Source: Actinobacteria bacterium UBA5176 (GTDB taxonomy: Bacteria > Actinomycetota > UBA4738). Taken from it: a DNA stretch of 11,385 nt. The translations under genes were made by a program, and so were the position numbers. Positions 6,809-11,385 of the stretch are shown here, one piece after another. The stretch covers positions 921 through 12,305 of the forward strand of contig DHWS01000111.1 of the NCBI GenBank assembly GCA_002413305.1. The letters run 5' to 3'. The first letter of the stretch is position 1; every line of letters starts with the position of its first letter. The notes beneath the pieces are model-generated. The model made no database searches. It worked only from the letters and a program-made list of their open reading frames with translations, and was not told where the DNA came from.

Positions 6809-6830
6809 CCTCCTCCCCCGCTCGAGGAGG
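6809..6830 (+). promoter_or_regulatory. Hairpin that includes the ribosome site of the next gene
   Basis: CCTCCTC (6809-6815) and GAGGAGG (6824-6830) are perfect 7-base complements with an 8-base loop. The right arm is the Shine-Dalgarno sequence of the gene starting at 6837, so folding would hide it. No T run follows, so a transcription terminator is unlikely. A smaller stem (CCGCT/AGCGG, 6758-6771) lies upstream in the same gap. The structure could simply be chance in pyrimidine/purine-rich sequence. Confidence 0.35.
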
Positions 6831-6836
6831 GTTGCC

Positions 6837-7466
6837 TTGGCCCGGTGGTTGTTGTGGGCCTTCCCCGGCTCGTTCGTCTGCTGCGTCGGCATCCTGGTCA
6901 CTCTCGGCTCGCTCTCGTGGCGCCGGAGCCACGGCCTCCGGATGGGGCGACCGATCCGCGAGCCGGGCTCCGCCCGCCCCGGACCGGCCGCGGAGCTCCG
7001 GCCGGCTTCGGGCTGGACCTACGTGGCCGGGGCGTCCGGGCTTGCCGCGGCGGGCTGCGCGATCGCCTGGATCGCCGGAGGTGACGTGGCCCGCCTGGCG
7101 GTCGGCGGCGCCGGCTGCCTGATCGCAGTTTCGGGGTTCCGGTCGCGCGTTCGAGCACTCGGCCTGCGAGGCCCCGACCTCGTCGTGCTGCGAGCCGGTC
7201 GGCCTCCGTTCGTCGTCGCACTGGAGGCCGTCACCGCCTTGGAACCACCCCGCACCCCCCTGGGGGGGTGGACCGTTCGGGCCGGGGCGCGTCGGATCAC
7301 GCTCATGCCCTCCGATCTGTGGGGGAACGAAGACGTCCTGGACCTCCTCGCCGGCGCGATCCGCTTCGACCCGGGAGGGCGATGGTGGGTGCGGGGTGAG
7401 CGAACGCGCGCGCCCCCGGCTCAGCGGACGACGATGGTGCCTTTCATCTGCGTGGGGTGGTACTGA
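6837..7466 (+). CDS. Small membrane protein of unknown function, last gene of the plus-strand operon
   Basis: A 209-residue protein I do not recognise. Hydrophobic segments lie at about 4-26, 62-80 and 85-100; between the first two is a basic, Pro-rich stretch. The C-terminal half (about 101-185) is soluble and looks like a small beta-rich domain, with alternating hydrophobic runs (DLVVLRAG, FVVALEAVTALE, WTVRAGARRITLM), reminiscent of bacterial PH-like domains on membrane stubs, but this is only an impression. The TTG start at 6837 has GGAGG six bases upstream; there is no better start nearby. It begins 86 bases after ctaG copy 1 and may share its transcript. Its last 15 codons overlap the convergent cupredoxin gene by 46 bases, so that tail is dictated by the other strand and is unlikely to matter. 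Whether it works with the oxidases is unknown. Confidence 0.65.
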   Translation: MARWLLWAFPGSFVCCVGILVTLGSLSWRRSHGLRMGRPIREPGSARPGPAAELRPASGWTYVAGASGLAAAGCAIAWIAGGDVARLAVGGAGCLIAVSGFRSRVRALGLRGPDLVVLRAGRPPFVVALEAVTALEPPRTPLGGWTVRAGARRITLMPSDLWGNEDVLDLLAGAIRFDPGGRWWVRGERTRAPPAQRTTMVPFICVGWY

Positions 7467-8449
7467 CAGTGGAAGAAGTACGTTCCCGGTTTCAGACCGC
7501 TCACGGTGAAGTTCGCGCTGCCCGGGCCGGTCACGGTCGGACCCGTCACGAGCACGGGTGCCGAATCGCTCGAGCCGTTGAACACCACGATGTTGTGCGG
7601 GACCTGCGTGTCGTCGTTGACGAAGTGGATGGCGACCGAGCTTCCAGTCGCGCCGACCTGCGTCGGGTCGAAGGCCAGGTTCTTGGCCGTGACGGTCACC
7701 GCCGGTCCGCCACCACCGCCACCGGCGGCCGGCCCGGGCGTGACCGTCACCGTGCCCGTCATGGTGGTGGGGTGGAACTCGCAGTGGAAGAAGTAGGTCC
7801 CGGCCGACGGCGCCGTGAACGAGTACGTGGTCGCGCCCGGCCCGTTGACCGGGGCCCCCCGGAAGAAGATCGGCGAGCTGGCGTTCGCGCCCTTGAACAG
7901 CACGAAGTTGTGGGGGGTCGACGCGTCGTCGTTCGTGAAGTGGAGCGAGATCTTCGCTCCCGCCGGGACGCTCAGCGTCGTCTGGACGAATCTCAGGTTC
8001 TGGGCCCCGAGCTGGGCGGCCACCGGCTTCTGACCGGCCGGCTTCTCTCCCGGTGGCTTGTCGCCGAGGTTGAACGCCACCAGGCCGGCGACGATGACGG
8101 CAAGGCCCGCGCCCAGGATGAGGGGCGACCCCGTCGGCCGTCGCCGCACGCGCGTCCCGTAGGCGACCAGGGCCGCCCCGACCAGGATGTTCATGGCCAT
8201 CAGCAGCGCGATGGCCGGAGCTGCCTTCTTGCTGACGGTCAGCAGGATACGGGAGAAGGACCAGACGAAGGCCCCGCCGAACAGGACGGCCACCAGCGGA
8301 TAGGCGACAGGCGGCAGCAGCGGACGCCGGTCCGGGGCAGAGGAGGAGCGCGCTCCGGCCGCCGGATGGGCGGGTTGGAGGCCGCCCGCCGGGCCCGGAG
8401 TGCCCGAGGCGGAGGCCTCCTCCGTCTGTTCGATCGTCTCGTCCGACAC
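7421..8449 (-). CDS. Membrane-anchored protein with two tandem type 1 copper cupredoxin domains
   Basis: A 342-residue protein. A cytoplasmic, acidic and Pro/Ala-rich N-terminus (1-45) leads to three helices (about 48-70, 78-98, 108-127). The basic loop TRVRRRP between helices 2 and 3 places the rest outside the cell. Domain A (about 145-237) and domain B (about 251-342) are joined by a Gly-rich linker. Each has a complete type 1 copper set: His180, Cys223, His226, Met230 and His285, Cys328, His331, Met335, both C-x2-H-x3-M in the context GTYFFHC-x2-HPTxM. The domains are 105 codons apart and clearly duplicated. Domain B begins VTVTAKN, like the cupredoxin domain of subunit II (VRVTAKN). The GTG start has GGGAG eight bases upstream. 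It is the last visible gene of oxidase operon 2, 62 bases after ctaG. A likely role is carrying electrons to an oxidase; copper storage or delivery is the alternative. Confidence 0.88.
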   Translation of the reverse strand: MSDETIEQTEEASASGTPGPAGGLQPAHPAAGARSSSAPDRRPLLPPVAYPLVAVLFGGAFVWSFSRILLTVSKKAAPAIALLMAMNILVGAALVAYGTRVRRRPTGSPLILGAGLAVIVAGLVAFNLGDKPPGEKPAGQKPVAAQLGAQNLRFVQTTLSVPAGAKISLHFTNDDASTPHNFVLFKGANASSPIFFRGAPVNGPGATTYSFTAPSAGTYFFHCEFHPTTMTGTVTVTPGPAAGGGGGGPAVTVTAKNLAFDPTQVGATGSSVAIHFVNDDTQVPHNIVVFNGSSDSAPVLVTGPTVTGPGSANFTVSGLKPGTYFFHCQYHPTQMKGTIVVR

Positions 8450-8511
8450 TCGTCTCGCTCCCGCGAACTCCCCGGCGAGCGGCCCGTGCCGGCCCCGCCG
8501 CGACCAGAACC

Positions 8512-9393
8512 CTACCGCGCCGGCCCGCGGACCTCATCGTTCCGGGACAGCCCGGATCGGACGTCCCGTTCGACGTCCCGCCATTCCAACGCGTCCCACC
8601 CCTCTGAGTTGTTCTCGAGGGAGTACCACTTGAAGAACGTGACCGCCAGGACCGTCCACAGCAGGGCTCCGCCTCCCAGCTTCAACAGGAGCCCCGAGAT
8701 CCGCTGGTCGGTCAGCACCGACATCCCCCAGATCCGGGGCACATGTGTGTAGAAGGGATACAGCGGCGTGCTGCCGAACGTCAGGAACGACGCCGGCACT
8801 GTGGGGACGATCGAGGCGAGGAACAAGTAGACCATCCGCCCCGGGTAGGACAGCCCGGGCATCTCCGGCAGCGGGCTGATCACCGGCCACCAGAACAGGA
8901 TCCCCGCGCCGAAGATCACATAGTGGGTGAAGAAGTGGAACGACTCGTTGCGGAGGGCCAGGTCCTCCACCGCGGGCCAGTGGATCAGCACGATCATCGC
9001 GTTGAAGATGATCAGCGCGACGAACGGCCGGCAGAGCTGGCGGAACGTCGCCTTCAGCCACGCCGGTCGGAGGAGCTTGCGGAGCAGCCACGCCGGTGAG
9101 CCGCGAAGGAGCATGGGCGGGGCGACCAGCCCCAGCAGCATGTGCTGGAACATGTGCACGCTGAACAGGAAGTGCTCGCCGATGTCGTCCACGGGCCACG
9201 CGGCCGCGATCCAGATGACCACCACCCCGGCCGTGAACCACGCCACCTGGTGCCCGCTGGACTGCTGCTCGCCGGGCCGGACCGACTTCGGCCCCAGGCG
9301 GCGGAGTGCCCACAGGTAGCCGCCCTCCAGCACAAGCACGAGCGCCAGCACGTCGAGGTGGGGCGAGAACGGAGGCAGCGCTCGGGCGAGCAT
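8512..9393 (-). CDS. ctaG: CtaG-type cytochrome c oxidase assembly protein, copy 2
   Basis: A 293-residue membrane protein of the caa3-type CtaG family with about seven helices, expected to help build the CuB centre of subunit I. Signature parts are EHFLFSVHMFQHMLLGLVAPPMLLRGSP (His74, His80, His84) given here in pieces: EHFLFSVHM then FQHMLL; later FHFFTHYVIFGAGILFWWP and DQRISGLLLKLGGG. It shares the HMxQHxLL core with copy 1 at 5893-6750 but differs widely elsewhere, so the two are old paralogues. The ATG at 9393 lies 4 bases after the subunit IV stop; the ribosome site is weak, so coupling is likely. The C-terminus is a long charged cytoplasmic tail rich in Arg, Asp and Glu. Its place inside operon 2 implies that it serves that oxidase. 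Confidence 0.92.
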   Translation of the reverse strand: MLARALPPFSPHLDVLALVLVLEGGYLWALRRLGPKSVRPGEQQSSGHQVAWFTAGVVVIWIAAAWPVDDIGEHFLFSVHMFQHMLLGLVAPPMLLRGSPAWLLRKLLRPAWLKATFRQLCRPFVALIIFNAMIVLIHWPAVEDLALRNESFHFFTHYVIFGAGILFWWPVISPLPEMPGLSYPGRMVYLFLASIVPTVPASFLTFGSTPLYPFYTHVPRIWGMSVLTDQRISGLLLKLGGGALLWTVLAVTFFKWYSLENNSEGWDALEWRDVERDVRSGLSRNDEVRGPAR

Positions 9394-9397
9394 CGGC

Positions 9398-9760
9398 CTA
9401 CAGCTTCAGCGCTCCGAAGATGAACAGCACGATCAGGTACACGGTCAGCGCCAGCACGATCCCGATCAGGAACAGCCGGCGGAAGATCACGCTGTCGAAC
9501 CGCAGGTGCATGAACCACAGCACCACCAGGCTGAATTTGATGAACGCGAACAGCAGCAGCAGCGCGACGAACGCCGTATGCGGGATCTTGAGGTAGTACA
9601 GCCCGACCTCGAACCCGGTGGCGATGGCCAGGATGACCGCGACCCGGATGTACTCGCGCGGGCCGGGGTGGAGGGCGAGCTCCGGCTCCTCGACCACCGC
9701 CTCCGGCTGGGTGGGGGGGAGTTCGCCCTCGCGGCTCTGCAGGTCCGTACCGACGTCCAC
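9398..9760 (-). CDS. ctaF: Cytochrome c oxidase subunit IV (small prokaryotic type)
   Basis: A 120-residue accessory subunit. After a 35-residue acidic, Pro-rich cytoplasmic start come three helices (about 37-60, 62-85 and 93-118). The segment KFSLVVLWFMHLRFD in helix 2 is typical of the prokaryotic COX4 family; the MHL(R/K)xD element is the most recognisable part. It probably stabilises the subunit I/III complex. The GTG start at 9760 is 6 bases after the subunit III stop, with GTAGGGG just upstream, and its stop is 4 bases before ctaG copy 2, giving a compact operon. No counterpart is visible for oxidase operon 1, though one could lie beyond position 1. Confidence 0.9.
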   Translation of the reverse strand: MDVGTDLQSREGELPPTQPEAVVEEPELALHPGPREYIRVAVILAIATGFEVGLYYLKIPHTAFVALLLLFAFIKFSLVVLWFMHLRFDSVIFRRLFLIGIVLALTVYLIVLFIFGALKL

Positions 9761-9766
9761 GTACCC

Positions 9767-10375
9767 CTACTTCCCCCCGGTCGGGATCAGGTAGACCACC
9801 GTGAAGATCACGATCCACACGATGTCGACGAAGTGCCAGTACAGCCCGACCAGTTCGACCACCTCGGCCTTGTCGGTCCCCAGCCGGCCGTCCAGCGACA
9901 TGCCGAACAGCGACAGCAGCATCAGGATGCCGATCGTCACGTGCGCCCCGTGAAAGCCGGTCAGCACGAAGAAGGTCGAACCGAACAGATTCGTCTTCAG
10001 CGTCAACCCCTCCTGGACGAACCGGGTGAACTCGTAGACCTGCCCGGCGATGAAGGTCATCCCCAACAGGGCGGTGGCCATCAGCCACGCCCGGAGCTTC
10101 GCGTGGTCGCCGCGCTGGATGGCCGCCAGCGCCAGCACCATCGTCAGCGAGGACATCAGCAGCACGAACGAGCTCACCGACGTGTACGGGATGTCGTAGA
10201 CCTTCAGCGGGGTCGGCGTACCGGGAAGCGTCCGGTCCCGGTACAGGAGGAACGTCGAGATCAGCGCGCCGAACAGTAGGCATTCGGACGCCAGGAACGC
10301 CCACACCCCGATCTTCGCGTTGGACAGACCCGTGCTGGTGCGGTGGGCTTCGACGGCGGTCGCGTGCTGCGCCAT
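9767..10375 (-). CDS. ctaE: Cytochrome c oxidase subunit III, operon 2
   Basis: Complete 202-residue subunit III with five helices, the usual short bacterial form. Diagnostic features are AFLASECLLFGALIS (Glu31), TGFHGAHVTIG (His142, His145), GQVYEF and YWHFVDIVWI near the end (His181, Asp184). I chose the ATG at 10375 (MAQHAT): it lies 5 bases after the subunit I stop, with GAGG upstream, and leaves a normal short N-terminus. The same frame stays open to 10468, but that extension is Arg-rich and lies inside the end of subunit I, so it is not coding. It aligns with the partial copy at 1-549 throughout, but the two are far from identical, which indicates divergent oxidases rather than a recent duplication. 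Confidence 0.95.
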   Translation of the reverse strand: MAQHATAVEAHRTSTGLSNAKIGVWAFLASECLLFGALISTFLLYRDRTLPGTPTPLKVYDIPYTSVSSFVLLMSSLTMVLALAAIQRGDHAKLRAWLMATALLGMTFIAGQVYEFTRFVQEGLTLKTNLFGSTFFVLTGFHGAHVTIGILMLLSLFGMSLDGRLGTDKAEVVELVGLYWHFVDIVWIVIFTVVYLIPTGGK

Positions 10376-10380
10376 GGCCC

Positions 10381-11385
10381 TCAGGCCTCGTCCTCGACGG
10401 GTTCGGCCGACGGCTCGTTCGCCCAGCCGAACAGTGACGCCAGCAGCAGCAACCCGCCGTCGATGCACAGGATCGGTGAGTACAGCAGCCCGTAGCCCAG
10501 GATCGGCAGCGACACCGCGGCCAGGATCGGGTAGTACGACGGCGACGGCATGTGGATGGCGTGGCCGGCCTCGTGGCTCGCGCCGTGGGCGGCCTCGTTC
10601 CCTCCATCGCCATGCATCGCCCGCTCGCTCTCCGCGGGCCCCGCCGCGCCGCCGGGCGCCGAGGGAAGCTCGGAGGGCGACACGTCATCGGCGCCCCTCG
10701 GCGCGTCCCCGTTCGCCCCACCCGCCATCACGGCGACCAGCTGCCCTTCACGGTCCTCGGCGTACTTCCGGTGCCAGAAGTCGTCCAGCGAGTGCACCAC
10801 CGGGATCTCGTCGAAGTTCCAGTCGGGCGGCGGCGACGACGTCGTCCACTCGAGCGTCCTCGCGTCCCACGGATCGGCGGGGGCCGGTTCGGCACGTCGT
10901 TTGCTCAGCACCACGTTGGCCAGGAACAGCAGGACCGAGGCGGCGATCAGGAACGCGCCCACGGTCGAGAACGTGTTCCAGAACGTCCACCCGGCGGTGG
11001 CCGGGTACCGGTAGATCCGCCGCGGCATCCCCTGGAGCCCCAGGATGTGGAACGGGCCGAACGTCACGTTGAACCCGATCAGCATCAGCCAGAAGTGGAC
11101 CTTGCCGATCTTCTCGGAAAGCATGTGGCCGAAGATCTTCGGCCACCAGTAGTAGATGCCGGAGAACAGCCCGAACACGCTCCCGCCGAACAGCACGTAA
11201 TGGAAGTGCGCGACGATGTAGTACGTGTCGGTCTGCTGGTAGTCGGCCGGCACTACGGCGTGCGTCACGCCGGACAGCCCGCCGATCGTGAACATCGCGA
11301 TGAACCCCAGCGAGAACAGCAGCGGCGTGCCGAAGTGGATGTCCCCGCCCCACAGCGTGGCCAGCCAGTTGAAGATCTTCACCCC
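10381..11385 (-). CDS. ctaD: Cytochrome c oxidase subunit I, operon 2 (5' part outside window), with His-rich C-terminal extension
   Basis: The last 334 residues of the catalytic subunit; the N-terminal helices with the CuB ligands and D-channel lie beyond 11385. The first visible residues are GVKIFNWLATLW, so the K-channel Lys is present (codon 11379-11377), unlike the operon 1 copy. HFHYVLFGG gives the heme a3 (visible residue 60) and heme a (62) ligands, and GMPRRIYRY the propionate Arg pair. After the DPW-x-LEW-x-SPPP segment there is a long Gly/Ala/Pro linker, then a His-rich stretch (MHGDGG...HGASHEAGHAIHM, visible residues 257-279) and two additional helices (about 284-302 and 308-321). 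The first gene is followed after 5 bases by subunit III. Subunit II for this enzyme must be encoded upstream, outside the window. Confidence 0.95.
   Translation of the reverse strand, partial: GVKIFNWLATLWGGDIHFGTPLLFSLGFIAMFTIGGLSGVTHAVVPADYQQTDTYYIVAHFHYVLFGGSVFGLFSGIYYWWPKIFGHMLSEKIGKVHFWLMLIGFNVTFGPFHILGLQGMPRRIYRYPATAGWTFWNTFSTVGAFLIAASVLLFLANVVLSKRRAEPAPADPWDARTLEWTTSSPPPDWNFDEIPVVHSLDDFWHRKYAEDREGQLVAVMAGGANGDAPRGADDVSPSELPSAPGGAAGPAESERAMHGDGGNEAAHGASHEAGHAIHMPSPSYYPILAAVSLPILGYGLLYSPILCIDGGLLLLASLFGWANEPSAEPVEDEA

Noticed and set aside
6777..8537. Long minus-strand frame overlapping the double cupredoxin gene in another frame
   Set aside because: The real cupredoxin frame has helices and copper motifs; this one is Gly/Arg/Pro-rich noise and runs through the plus-strand gene as well.
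9054..10721. Long minus-strand frame across subunits III, IV and CtaG of operon 2
   Set aside because: It covers three recognised genes in the wrong frame and has a low-complexity Arg/Pro/Ser composition.
1..11385. CRISPR arrays, tRNA or rRNA genes, insertion sequences
   Set aside because: No repeat-spacer pattern, cloverleaf-like sequence, transposase or terminal inverted repeats were seen; nearly all the window is accounted for by protein genes.

Overview
The window is GC-rich, gene-dense DNA from the chromosome of an aerobic bacterium. GTG and TTG starts are frequent, genes are tightly packed or overlap by 4 bases, and strong GGAGG-type ribosome sites are present. The combination of caa3-type CtaG assembly proteins, a prokaryotic-type small subunit IV and an OmpR/HisKA two-component pair fits an Actinomycetota-like (or otherwise deep-branching, soil-type, GC-rich) lineage. 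This assignment is inference from gene style only; no rRNA or other marker is present.

The window carries parts of two separate heme-copper oxidase operons with a regulatory/assembly operon between them. Oxidase operon 1 (minus strand, from about 3830 down past position 1) encodes a cupredoxin-like lipoprotein, a subunit II with a second cupredoxin domain fused at its C-terminus, subunit I, and subunit III (cut by the window start). Divergent from it, on the plus strand (4042-7466), lie a response regulator, a membrane histidine kinase, a CtaG assembly protein and an unrecognised membrane protein. Oxidase operon 2 (minus strand, from beyond 11385 down to 7421) encodes subunit I (cut by the window end), subunit III, subunit IV, a second CtaG, and a membrane-anchored protein with two tandem cupredoxin domains. 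The last genes of the plus-strand operon and of oxidase operon 2 converge and overlap by 46 bases.

The striking theme is copper. Besides CuA and CuB, four predicted type 1 (blue) copper domains are visible: one in the lipoprotein, one fused to subunit II and two in the membrane protein. No CxxCH heme c motif is seen in any gene here. A reasonable reading is a respiratory branch in which blue-copper domains, rather than c-type cytochromes, bring electrons to the oxidases. Subunit I of operon 1 is canonical at its metal ligands, D-channel and cross-linked Tyr, but it carries Leu where the K-channel Lys belongs. Subunit II of the same operon also appears to lack the matching K-channel entrance Glu. 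The subunit I in operon 2 keeps the Lys.

Regulation: the 239-base gap between the lipoprotein gene and the response regulator holds a good promoter for operon 1 (TTGAAA-17-TATGTT on the minus strand). A 20-base near-perfect palindrome lies two bases upstream of its -35 box. The two-component pair and CtaG are translationally coupled, which suggests that sensing and oxidase assembly are controlled together.
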